The position numbers and the translations under genes were made by a program. 64,000 nucleotides of DNA from Chromatium okenii (GTDB lineage: Bacteria > Pseudomonadota > Gammaproteobacteria > Chromatiales > Chromatiaceae). The stretch is from the NCBI RefSeq assembly GCF_002958735.1, contig NZ_PPGH01000035.1:584001-648000 (forward strand). Reading direction: 5' to 3'. Under the pieces are notes generated by a model. The model was given only the letters and a program-made list of their open reading frames with translations, was not told the DNA's origin and searched no databases. Of this stretch, positions 1 through 9,022 are shown in pieces. The number at the start of each line of letters is the position of its first letter. Positions within the stretch are counted from its first letter, which is position 1.

Positions 1-2
1 CG

Positions 3-1007
3 ATTCCCGCGACGGCGCTGTTGGTAGCCGCCGCGATTCTCGGTGCGCAGGTCTCGCCCGATGCGGGCATGGCAGCCATTGCCGGAATTCAGGCTGCAAC
101 CGTGCAACGGCAAATTAACTTCACCCGCGATAACGAAAATGAAGCAGATCGCCTCGGCATCACCACGCTCGCCCACGCGGGCTACGATCCACACGCGATG
201 GCGGGATTTTTCGGGCGGCTGGCGCAATCGGGGCGGCTGTATGACAACCACGCGCCGGAGTTTCTGCGCACCCATCCCGTCACCAGTAATCGCATCGCCG
301 ATGCGCTCAGTCGTGCGGATGAATTTGGCGCACATCAGCGCCCAGACAGTTTGCGGTTTCAACTGGTGCGGGCGCGACTGCGCGAACGCAGTTACCGCCG
401 CTCGGAACTGGCAGTGACGTATTTTCGAGACAGTTTGCGCGAGGGACGGTATCGCAGCGAAATTGCGGAACGTTACGGTTATGCGCTGGCGCTGCTGCGG
501 GCGCACCAGTTCGCCGAGGCGCAGACGGAAATCAGCAAATTGCTGGCAGCGTCTCCGCAGCAAGCGGAATTCATCATTCTCGCAGCGCGGTTGCAGTTGG
601 CGCAGCAACACCCGGCAGCGGCGCTGGCACAATTGAAACAGGCACTTGCGCACACGCCTGATGTCTGGCCGCTGCGGGTGGCTTATGCGGAGGCATTGCT
701 GGCCAATAACCAACCGCAGTTGGCATTGGACGAACTCACTGCCGTCGAGCGCCAGCGCCCCGGTCTCGCGGTGCTTTACGATTTGCTGGAACAGGCGGCG
801 ATGAAGACCGGGAATCAAGCCGCAACGCATCGGTTTCGGGCCGAAAAGCATTATGCCGAGGGCGATGTAAAGGCAGCGATTCGCCAGCTTGAGATTGCCT
901 TGCGCCAGCCAAAATTGCCGTATCACGATGCAGCGCGAATTCAGGCACGTTTGGAAACATGGCAAGAGGAACGGCAAATGCAGAAAAAACGGGATAAAAA
1001 TCAATGA
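3..1007 (+). CDS. bepA: BepA-like M48 metalloprotease with TPR tail, 5' end missing
   Basis: This is the C-terminal part of a periplasmic M48 zinc metalloprotease of the BepA (YfgC) family, which degrades or assists outer-membrane proteins such as LptD during assembly. The frame is open back to the window edge, so the start and the HEXXH zinc motif lie upstream. The segment ENEADRLG supplies the third zinc ligand (Glu), and RTHPVTSNRIADA matches the conserved THP segment of the family. From about residue 115 on, the protein is helical and rich in Ala and Leu with TPR-like repeats (YGYALALLRAHQFAEAQ, RVAYAEALLANNQPQLALDE). The last codons overlap the next gene by ATGA. BepA itself is favoured over other M48-TPR proteins, but the missing N-terminus prevents certainty. 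Confidence 0.85.
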   Translation: MPATALLVAAAILGAQVSPDAGMAAIAGIQAATVQRQINFTRDNENEADRLGITTLAHAGYDPHAMAGFFGRLAQSGRLYDNHAPEFLRTHPVTSNRIADALSRADEFGAHQRPDSLRFQLVRARLRERSYRRSELAVTYFRDSLREGRYRSEIAERYGYALALLRAHQFAEAQTEISKLLAASPQQAEFIILAARLQLAQQHPAAALAQLKQALAHTPDVWPLRVAYAEALLANNQPQLALDELTAVERQRPGLAVLYDLLEQAAMKTGNQAATHRFRAEKHYAEGDVKAAIRQLEIALRQPKLPYHDAARIQARLETWQEERQMQKKRDKNQ

Positions 1008-1624
1008 CAACGGATGCAACCGTGTTTGTGGTCGATGACGATCAAGCCATGCGCACTTCGCTACAGTGGCTGATTGAATCGACGGGTCTTACCGTACAAA
1101 CGTTTGAATCAGCAGATGTTTTTCTGGCTGATTATGCGCCGGGGCGAGCAGGCTGTTTATTGCTGGATGTGCGTATGCCGGGCATGACAGGTTTGGAATT
1201 GCAGAGTTATCTCACGCGTCAGGGCTATCGGCTGCCGGTGATTCTGATTACTGGTCATGGCGATGTAGCGATGGCGGTAAAAGCGATGAAAGCTGGCGCG
1301 TTGGATTTTATTGAAAAGCCGTTTCACGATGAGGATTTGCTCCGCAGCATTCATCAAGCCTTAGATTTTGATCAAAAAAATCGCGCCAGCCATGTCGTTC
1401 GCGCTGAGATTGCCATGCGGTTGGCGGAATTGACGCCGCGTGAGCACGAGGTGATGACGATGGTGACTGATGGATTGTCAAACCGCGAAATTGCCGCTGC
1501 GCTCGGTGTCAGTGCCAAAACAGTGGAAGCGCATCGAGCGCGAGTGATGGAAAAAATGCGGGCGGAATCGCTGGCGGAATTGGTGCGGATGGCGCTGCTG
1601 GTCGCACCAGAAACGGCGCTGTAA
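1004..1624 (+). CDS. FixJ-family two-component response regulator
   Basis: This is a DNA-binding response regulator of the FixJ/TodT type. The receiver domain (residues 1-120) has the acidic cluster DDD at 11-13, the phospho-acceptor Asp55 in LLLDVRMPG, Thr83 in ILITGHGD and Lys105 in IEKPF. A LuxR-type helix-turn-helix follows at about 138-200 (LTPREHEVM, GLSNREIAAALGVSAKTVEAHR). No histidine kinase lies in the window on either side, so its signal cannot be read. The start overlaps the protease stop as ATGA, so the two may be co-translated. Confidence 0.93.
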   Translation: MTTDATVFVVDDDQAMRTSLQWLIESTGLTVQTFESADVFLADYAPGRAGCLLLDVRMPGMTGLELQSYLTRQGYRLPVILITGHGDVAMAVKAMKAGALDFIEKPFHDEDLLRSIHQALDFDQKNRASHVVRAEIAMRLAELTPREHEVMTMVTDGLSNREIAAALGVSAKTVEAHRARVMEKMRAESLAELVRMALLVAPETAL

Positions 1625-1643
1625 ACGCTGAGGATTTAAGTGA

Positions 1644-1970
1644 ATGAACGGATGTTTTCTCAAATTTTACGTCGCCGAAAATCGCCGCCATCGGCATCGG
1701 TTGGTGTACGAATGGCTGCTCGAAGAAGCGCAGAGTTTCGGTTTACACGGCGGTTCGGCATTTCGGGCGCTGGCGGGTTTCGGTCGTCACGGGCGGTTGC
1801 ACGAAGAGCATTTTTTTGAATTGGCTGGCGATGTGCCAGTTGAAGTGGGTTTTGTCATTACGGATGATGAAGCAGATCGTTTCTTGACGCATCTCGCGGC
1901 GCAGCAGTTGAATCTGTTTTATCTGCGCGTTCCCGTCACGGCGGGATTTACTGCGGAGCTGCTGCCGTGA
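1644..1970 (+). CDS. DUF190 family (PII-like fold) protein
   Basis: A 108-residue protein of the DUF190 family, recognisable from MNGCFLKFYVAE at the start, LHGGSAFRALAGFGRHG in the middle and HFFELAGDVPVEVGFV after it. DUF190 proteins adopt a PII-like ferredoxin fold and often sit beside fluoride channel (CrcB) genes; no crcB is seen here. A ligand or partner cannot be deduced. The stop overlaps the start of the dsbB gene. Confidence 0.88.
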   Translation: MNGCFLKFYVAENRRHRHRLVYEWLLEEAQSFGLHGGSAFRALAGFGRHGRLHEEHFFELAGDVPVEVGFVITDDEADRFLTHLAAQQLNLFYLRVPVTAGFTAELLP

Positions 1971-2473
1971 TGCGCCGAATCTCAACACGAGCACTCTGGC
2001 TGCTGCTGGCAGTCATCACGGCTACGGTCGCAGCAGCGAGCATTATTTTAACGCCGTGGTTCGATCTTGATCCTTGTTATCTCTGCATTTTTCAACGATT
2101 ACTGTTCATGGTGCTGGCGCTGCTGGCCATCCTCACCGCCAGCGGAATAGCGCAGTTAACGACGTTTGCCGGACTACTCTTCATCGTCGTGTCTGCCAGC
2201 GGCGCAAGCGTTGCGGCATATCAAAGCTGGCTGCAATGGCAACCCGCAGACACCGTATCCTGCGTGGGCGGACAGCCGAATCTTCTCGAACAACTGATTG
2301 AATGGCTTGGTGAAAAAGTGCCAGCACTCTTTTTAGCCAGCGGTTTTTGCGAAGATCGTGGGCTGGTGATCTTCGGATTATCACTGGCAAATCTGGCTGG
2401 GCTGGTGTTCAGCGGAGCACTGGCGCTGGCGCTGTGGGCGTGGTGGCAAAGTAAAACGCGCCACTTGGTTTGA
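1967..2473 (+). CDS. dsbB: Disulfide bond formation protein B
   Basis: Inner-membrane quinone reductase that reoxidises DsbA. Four hydrophobic helices are visible, with the periplasmic CYLC pair (Cys37, Cys40) after helix 1 and the second pair Cys99 (TVSCVGG) and Cys128 (SGFCED) in the loop before helix 4, as in DsbB. Length (168 aa) is normal. The first codon is GTG at 1967 with an ATG at 1970; either is possible and both overlap the stop of the DUF190 gene. dsbA is not in the window. Confidence 0.92.
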   Translation: MMRRISTRALWLLLAVITATVAAASIILTPWFDLDPCYLCIFQRLLFMVLALLAILTASGIAQLTTFAGLLFIVVSASGASVAAYQSWLQWQPADTVSCVGGQPNLLEQLIEWLGEKVPALFLASGFCEDRGLVIFGLSLANLAGLVFSGALALALWAWWQSKTRHLV

Positions 2474-2502
2474 AATCAACGTTGCTGAATCGGTCAACTG
2501 CT

Positions 2503-3312
2503 ATGCCTAAATCAACGCCGCTCCACATTGGTGGGCAATTCTGGTTCAACATCAGCGAAGGCGGACTTCTCGGTAAAGAACGCATCGCGTTATTGGAGCA
2601 AATCGCCGAGCGTGGTTCGATTACCCAAGCCGCAAAATCCTTAAAAATCAGTTACAAAGCAGCGTGGGATGCAGTGGATACAATGAATAACATCGCGCCT
2701 GCGCCGGTGGTAGAAACTGCCACTGGTGGACGCGGTGGCGGCGGAACGCGACTGACCGAAGAAGGTCGGCAGTTAATCACCGTTTATCATGCCATTGCCG
2801 CTGAATACGCTCGTTTTCTCGACGGGATTAACGCCACGCTTGGCGATTCTGCGGCGGCGCTGGCGCTGCTACAGCGGCTGGCAATGCGCACCAGTGCGCG
2901 TAACCAACTGATTGGAAAAGTGATTGCCGTCACCATGCGCACGGTTGATGCTGAAGTTGTGCTGGAAATTCAAGGCGGAATGCAGATTAGCGTCGGCGTC
3001 ACCAATGAGAGCGTGGAATTGCTGCGTCTGTATCCCAATCGTCAAGTGTGGGCGTTGATTAAAGCAGTGGCAGTGAGTATTCATCGTGCACCAAATCCAG
3101 AATTGCCAAGCACAATCAATCAATTATGTGGCGTTGTGCAGCGCATTATTTGCGGCGAAGAATCGACTGAAGTGGTGATTGCATTGCCGTCTGGCGTGAC
3201 GATTCGCGGGTTGATGACGACTGCGCAACTCAATCAACAGCACATTTGCGATGGTGATGCTGCCTGCGCTTGTTTTCCGGCTTCGGCAGTGATTATCGGC
3301 GTGGATAATTAA
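2503..3312 (+). CDS. modE: ModE-family molybdate-responsive transcriptional regulator
   Basis: The N-terminal winged helix (about residues 15-110) has the ModE/LysR-like segment GSITQAAKSLKISYKAAWDAVD and GGRGGGGTRLTEEG. Two TOBE/Mop-type molybdate-binding domains follow (from TSARNQLIGKV, about residue 127). ModE represses molybdate uptake and controls molybdoenzyme genes. No mod transport genes are visible here. The frame extends to a TTG at 2470, but ATG at 2503 (MPKSTPLHIGG) fits the family better. The C-terminal half is less well conserved and ends in a Cys-containing stretch (CDGDAACACF). Confidence 0.85.
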   Translation: MPKSTPLHIGGQFWFNISEGGLLGKERIALLEQIAERGSITQAAKSLKISYKAAWDAVDTMNNIAPAPVVETATGGRGGGGTRLTEEGRQLITVYHAIAAEYARFLDGINATLGDSAAALALLQRLAMRTSARNQLIGKVIAVTMRTVDAEVVLEIQGGMQISVGVTNESVELLRLYPNRQVWALIKAVAVSIHRAPNPELPSTINQLCGVVQRIICGEESTEVVIALPSGVTIRGLMTTAQLNQQHICDGDAACACFPASAVIIGVDN

Positions 3313-3336
3313 ATCTTCTCAACTACCTGTTTTGAT

Positions 3337-3412
3337 AAATCCCCCCAACCCCCTTTTTCAAAGGGGGCTTTGCGGAGGTTCTTTTTTCAAAGGGGGCTTT
3401 TTTTGGTGGAGC
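3337..3412. repeat. C-run/G-run palindromic repeat at the 3' end of bpt
   Basis: AATCCCCCCAACCCCC is followed by two TTCAAAGGGGGC units, giving inverted runs of C and G around an A/T core. It overlaps the last codons of bpt on the minus strand, which read [14 protein letters not shown], so the repeat appears to have supplied the C-terminus. It belongs to the same family as the repeats near 7.4, 9.05, 10.7, 18.8, 51.3 and 52.0 kb. Confidence 0.85.
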
Positions 3413-4124
3413 AAAATTTGCCAATCCAGACCGTTCCACGCTTCGATCGGCTGAAACCGCGTTTTGTAAGCCATTTTTTGGCAATCTCGAATCCAATAAC
3501 CGAGATACAGATAAGGCAGCGCCAGCCGCCGTGCCAGTTCAATTTGCGTGAGAATGGCAAACACGCCGGGCGCTCGCTCGGCAATTTCAGGATCAAAAAA
3601 GGTGTAAACCGCCGATAGTCCGTATTCCAATTGATCGGTAACAGCGACGCCAATCAGTTGATCTGCCAACCAAAATTCAATAAAGCGGGTGACTCCACCC
3701 CAAGGCTCACCAAAAAATTCGATAATTTTCGGCGCTGGCATCTTCCGCCATATCTCCGTCAGGATGACGCGCTGCGAGATAACGGCAATACAAATCGAAA
3801 TGCGCGAATTGAACACGCTGGCGTATCGACACTGGTGATTGCGGCGACGTTGCGCTGCCAATTGCGGCGTTGTGAACGGTTCGGCTGAAACGCTGCAACG
3901 GGAATACGCACCGGAACGCAGGCGTTGCAATGGTCACAATGTGGACGATAAACGTGTGCGCCGCTGCGTCGAAATCCTTTGTTAATCAACGCTTGATAGC
4001 TAAAACCATCCATAAGCGCGTGCGGATCAACGAATAAGGTGCGGCTCAACTGGTCTGTGAGATAGACGCAGGAATGTGCCTCGGTGAGATACAGCGCAAA
4101 GTGACGAGCCGTGTCTTGATTCAT
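3358..4124 (-). CDS. bpt: Aspartate/glutamate leucyltransferase (Bpt), two frameshifts
   Basis: An N-end-rule aminoacyl-tRNA-protein transferase of the bacterial ATE family, which adds Leu to N-terminal Asp or Glu. The N-terminal third is in one frame ([16 protein letters not shown], then the Cys cluster [18 protein letters not shown] and [10 protein letters not shown]). The middle ([20 protein letters not shown]) is in a second frame from about 3812. The rest ([45 protein letters not shown]) is in a third frame from about 3722. All conserved blocks are present in order, so one or two indels rather than decay are likely. The last residues come from a palindromic repeat. The start overlaps the aat stop (ATGA), as expected for an aat-bpt operon. 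Confidence 0.85.
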
Positions 4125-4819
4125 CGCACTGATTCACCATTCCAACGCGTCAATCGTCCCGGCAGCGGAGAAAACTGGTCGAGCAGTGTCAAAAAAGTCG
4201 CTCGTGGCACTGTGACTGCGCCCATGCGCTGCAAATGCGCAGTCTGCATCTGGCAATCAATCACGCCAAATTCCCACTCCGCCAGTTGTTGACACAGATG
4301 CACCAGCGCAATTTTTGACGCATCGCTCACGCGGCTGAACATTGATTCACCGAAAAAAACGCGCCCAATTGCCACGCCATACAACCCGCCAACTAATTGC
4401 TCGCCGCGCCAGACTTCAACCGAATGCGCGAGATGGTGCTGATGCAGATTTTCATACGCAGCAATCATTTCCGGCACCAGCCAGGTTCCGCCATCTTCAT
4501 CACGCGGCGCAGCGCAACTGCGAATCACTCGCGCAAACGCAACATCAAAACTGAGGGTAAACCGTTGTTGTCGCAAACGTTTTGCCAGACTGCGTGAAAT
4601 ATGCACTTGATCGGGAAATAGCACCAAACGCGGATCGGGCGACCACCACAACAGCGGATCGCCGGGACTGAACCACGGAAAAATGCCGTGTCGATAGGCG
4701 TGATGTAGGCGAGTCACGCTGAGATCGCCGCCTACCGCGAGCAAACCGTTGGGTTCGCGCAGCGCCTGATCGGGATGCGGAAATGCAGTCGGATCGTGAG
4801 GATCGAGGAGCGCCAGCAT
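4121..4819 (-). CDS. aat: Leucyl/phenylalanyl-tRNA-protein transferase
   Basis: N-end-rule transferase that adds Leu or Phe to N-terminal Lys or Arg, marking proteins for ClpAP. It is intact at 232 residues with the family blocks [80 protein letters not shown] and [18 protein letters not shown]. It lies 19 bp downstream of trxB and overlaps bpt by 4 bp. This gene order is common in gammaproteobacteria. Confidence 0.96.
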   Translation of the reverse strand: MLALLDPHDPTAFPHPDQALREPNGLLAVGGDLSVTRLHHAYRHGIFPWFSPGDPLLWWSPDPRLVLFPDQVHISRSLAKRLRQQRFTLSFDVAFARVIRSCAAPRDEDGGTWLVPEMIAAYENLHQHHLAHSVEVWRGEQLVGGLYGVAIGRVFFGESMFSRVSDASKIALVHLCQQLAEWEFGVIDCQMQTAHLQRMGAVTVPRATFLTLLDQFSPLPGRLTRWNGESVR

Positions 4820-4838
4820 TTGCTTTGAAATGAAAACG

Positions 4839-5894
<1,056 letters not shown>

Positions 5895-5896
5895 TG

Positions 5897-7368
5897 TTAC
5901 AGCAACCGCACTCCAGTAATCAACTCGGTCGCCCGATCCAACCAAGCTGCGAGAAAATCTGGAATGGATAAACCCAGCCACAACACCAGCCCTAAATGCA
6001 GCAACACCGGCAACATGTTGGCAGCGACGGGTTGCTGACCTTCGGGCGCTGCGCCGTACACCATCGGATGCAGGTGGCGAAACAGCCCAGCAAAGGCAAT
6101 CGCCAATCCACTCACCAGCGCGACGGTAAACCACGGCTGCGTTTGCATCGTCGCCGTTAACAATAAGAATTCGCTGGTAAATACGCCAAACGGCGGAAAG
6201 CCCGCAATCGCCACCACGCCGAACAGCAGCGACCAGCCCACTGCCGGTTGGGTGCGAATTAACCCACGAATGCGCTCAATGGCTTGCGTTCCTGCAATGT
6301 GCGTGGCGTGACCAACGGTGATGAAAATCGCTGATTTGGTTAAGGAATGCACCAGCATGTGCAGCAGTGCGCCGAAGGTGGCGAGCGGTCCGCCCAGCCC
6401 AAACGCAAAGGTCATCAGTCCCATGTGTTCAATCGACGAATAACTGAACATGCGTTTGATGTCGCGTTGACGATGCAGAAATAGTCCGGCGACGGTAAAC
6501 GACACGAGACCAAAACCCATCAGCAGCGATCCCGCCAAATGCGGCGTTGCCGTTGTCGCCAGCGAGCCGTCCACCAACATTTTCAGTCGCACCACTGCGT
6601 ACAACGCGACATTGAGCAGCAGCCCGGATAACACGGCGGACATTGGCGTTGGGCCTTCGGAATGGCATCGGGCAGCCACTGGTGCATCGGAACCAAGCCC
6701 ACTTTCGTGCCGTAACCGACTAATAAAAATACAAAAGCAATGCGCATCACGGTTGGATCGAGTTCGTGAGCGCGTTCGTACAACAGGCTCCACGTTAATC
6801 CGGCGCTGGGATCGGTGACGACGTGCTGGGCTGCGAAGTAGGTCAACACCGTTCCGAACAGCGCCAACGCGATGCCAACTCCGCATAAAATAAAGTATTT
6901 CCATGCTGCTTCGACTGCTTCGGGAGTGCGATACAGCGAGACTAAAAGCACCGTCGCCAGCGTTGCGCCCTCAATTGCCACCCATAAAACGCCGAGGTTG
7001 TCAGTCGTCAACGCCACCAGCATGGTGAGCATGAACGCCTGATACATGCTGTGATAAACCCGCAAACTGCCTGCGCTGATTTTGCCGCTGGCGCAGACAT
7101 GGCGCATGTAAGGTCTTGAAAAAATTGAAGTCGTAACGCCGACAAAGGCAGTTAACACCACGAGATAAACGTTAAACGCATCGACGCGAAAATGCGCTCC
7201 AGCAATCACTCCATCGGTTGCCACCTGCCACGCCAGCCACACTGCCGCGCCGAGCGTCGTAATTGACACTGCCAGATTGAACCAACCTGCCCACGCTGGC
7301 GGACGAATCAGCGCCAGCAGCAAACCACCAAGCAGTGGCGTCAGTAGCATCAACAGCAGCGCGGTCAT
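5897..7368 (-). CDS. hyfF: Hydrogenase-4 component F-like proton-translocating subunit (NuoN/MrpD family), one frameshift
   Basis: A multi-spanning antiporter-like subunit resembling HyfF/HycC and NuoN. The N-terminal half (to HQWLPDA) is in one frame and the C-terminal half (SEGPTPMSAVLSGLLLNVAL on) in another, with the break at about 6665. Adding one base (GATGCC[C]ATTCC on the coding strand) restores the conserved DAHSEGPTPMSA loop. Other landmarks are ATLLLVSLYRT-type helices, LVGYGTKVGLVPMHQWLPDA with its conserved Lys, and FSYSSIEHMGLMTFAFG. The start overlaps the hyfE stop (ATGA). No hydrogenase subunits are encoded in the window, so the electron donor is unknown. Confidence 0.85.
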
Positions 7369-8072
7369 AAATTCCCCCCTTTGGAAAAGGGTGGTTGGGG
7401 GGGATTTTCCACCTCAGTCAACCGATTCAAGCGATCGACATTCAGCGAATCAATGCTCTCGCGGATTTGAAAAAAGAACACGCCAAACAGCACCATCGCC
7501 ACCAATACGTCAAATGCGACGCCCAGTTCCACCACCAGCGGCATTCCCGCCGTGGCCGAGACTGCGGCGAGAAACAGCCCATTTTCCATGGACATAAAGC
7601 CCAGCACCTGCGCGACTGCCTGCTGCCGAAACACCATCATCAGTAAGCCAATCAGCACCACTGCCAAACTCACGGCGATGATATTGCGGGTAAATGCCAG
7701 CTCCTGCGCCACCATCGGTTCCACCAGCCAGTAGCTGAAAATCACCAGCAGCACCGCCGCCATAATCACCAACGCTGGGTGAGACAGCAGTTCGGTATGC
7801 CGCGACAATTCCAGTCGCCGCGCCAGCCGATGCAGCATCCACGGAATCAGCAAGCCTTTGAGCGCCAGCGTTAATCCCGCCGAAAAATAAAGGTGATGGG
7901 CGCTGCCAGCTAAACCGACGACCAGCGTCACGGCAGCGACCAACACGCCTTGCCATGCGAAAGCGTGAATGGCAGCGACCAATCGCGCCTGCGCCAGCAA
8001 TACGAAGGATAAAAACAGCGCCAGCGCGGCGAGCAGGAGGATGATTTGTTGCAGCAGTGATAATTGCGTCAC
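7365..8072 (-). CDS. hyfE: Hydrogenase-4 component E-like (NuoK-like) membrane subunit
   Basis: An integral membrane protein of about 235 residues resembling HyfE, the NuoK-like subunit of hydrogenase-4 type complexes. At least six hydrophobic helices are visible, and the conserved segment LGFMSMENGLFLAAVS carries the buried glutamate typical of NuoK-like proteins. I chose the GTG at 8072 (VTQLSLLQQI) because it overlaps the hyfC stop as GTGA; the frame is open further upstream but that part is a shadow of hyfC. The C-terminal tail [13 protein letters not shown] is encoded by a palindromic repeat, after the ordinary end of the protein (TEVE). Confidence 0.88.
   Translation of the reverse strand: MTQLSLLQQIILLLAALALFLSFVLLAQARLVAAIHAFAWQGVLVAAVTLVVGLAGSAHHLYFSAGLTLALKGLLIPWMLHRLARRLELSRHTELLSHPALVIMAAVLLVIFSYWLVEPMVAQELAFTRNIIAVSLAVVLIGLLMMVFRQQAVAQVLGFMSMENGLFLAAVSATAGMPLVVELGVAFDVLVAMVLFGVFFFQIRESIDSLNVDRLNRLTEVENPPQPPFSKGGNL
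7369..7413. repeat. C/G-run palindromic repeat forming the end of hyfE
   Basis: TTCCCCCCTTTGGAAAAGG is followed by GTGGTTGGGGGGGATTTTCC. On the minus strand it supplies the last residues of hyfE ([11 protein letters not shown]). It ends directly at the hyfF start codon. Confidence 0.85.
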
Positions 8073-9022
8073 GCGCCCAGCTCCAAAATGACATGGCTTA
8101 ACAAGCCCAATAGCGCCAGCAGCAATGCCAAATTGAGAAATGCTGGGACGCGAAACAGTCGCATTTTTGCCAATCCAGTTTCCGCGACTGCCAGCACTGC
8201 GCCCAGCACCATCAGCTTGATGACCACTGCGCCCAGTCCGAGCAGCAGCGTCAACGGTGCGAAATCCTGACCCACGCCCCACGGAAAAAATACGTTGGTA
8301 ATCAACACGCCGTACAGCAGCAATTTGAGCTGCGCGGCCCATTCCATCAGCGCCAAATGTCGCCCGCTGTATTCCAACAGCATCGCCTCGTGCACCATCG
8401 TCAATTCCAAATGCGTGGTTGGATTGTCAACCGGAATCCGTCCGCATTCCGCCAGCGCCACCAGCAGCAATGCGCCGAGTGCGAATAAATACGATGGGCG
8501 CAACAGAAACCCGTCGGCCAAATGATGCGCCATCACGCTGACCAAACTGGTGCTGTGCGCGGTCATCGCCAGCGTGAACACCGCCATCAGCATCGCCGGT
8601 TCCGCCAGCGCCGAAATCAGCATTTCCCGCGATGCGCCCATGCCGCCAAATGCCGTGCCTACGTCCATTCCCGCCAGTGCCAGAAAAAACCGCGCCAGCG
8701 CCAATAATCCAACCAAAACAATAATATCGGCAATCTGCGCAATCGGCAGATCGAGCGTCACCAGCGGCACGGTCGCCGCCGCCAGCCACGTCGCCACAAA
8801 CACGATATACGGCGCAGCGCGAAACAGCAGCGACGCGGTGTGCGGCACTCTAATCTCTTTAATCAATAACTTGCGCAGGTCGAAATAGGCTTGCAGCAGC
8901 GGCGCACCGCGTCGGTTTTGCAGCCGCGCTTTGACTTTGCGCACCCAGCCAATCAGCAGCGGCGCGAGTGCGACGTAAAGCACGGCTTGCAACAGCGCAA
9001 TTAGCCAAGTGACAACGGTCAT
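8069..9022 (-). CDS. hyfC: Hydrogenase-4 component C-like (NuoH-like) membrane subunit
   Basis: A 317-residue NuoH/HyfC-type subunit that would anchor a hydrogenase or dehydrogenase module to the membrane. Recognisable blocks are KARLQNRRGAPLLQAYFDL near the N-terminus, FGGMGASREMLISALAEPA, and the acidic loop ALAECGRIPVDNPTTHLELT followed by MVHEAMLLEYSGRHLALMEW. About eight hydrophobic helices are visible. The start overlaps the gshA stop and the stop overlaps the hyfE start. The usual upstream hyfB is absent, its place being taken by gshA. Confidence 0.92.
   Translation of the reverse strand: MTVVTWLIALLQAVLYVALAPLLIGWVRKVKARLQNRRGAPLLQAYFDLRKLLIKEIRVPHTASLLFRAAPYIVFVATWLAAATVPLVTLDLPIAQIADIIVLVGLLALARFFLALAGMDVGTAFGGMGASREMLISALAEPAMLMAVFTLAMTAHSTSLVSVMAHHLADGFLLRPSYLFALGALLLVALAECGRIPVDNPTTHLELTMVHEAMLLEYSGRHLALMEWAAQLKLLLYGVLITNVFFPWGVGQDFAPLTLLLGLGAVVIKLMVLGAVLAVAETGLAKMRLFRVPAFLNLALLLALLGLLSHVILELGA

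Noticed and set aside
7510..8094. 194-codon second minus-strand frame within hyfE
   Set aside because: Gly/Ala/Arg-rich out-of-frame reading of a membrane protein gene; the hyfE frame has clear homology.
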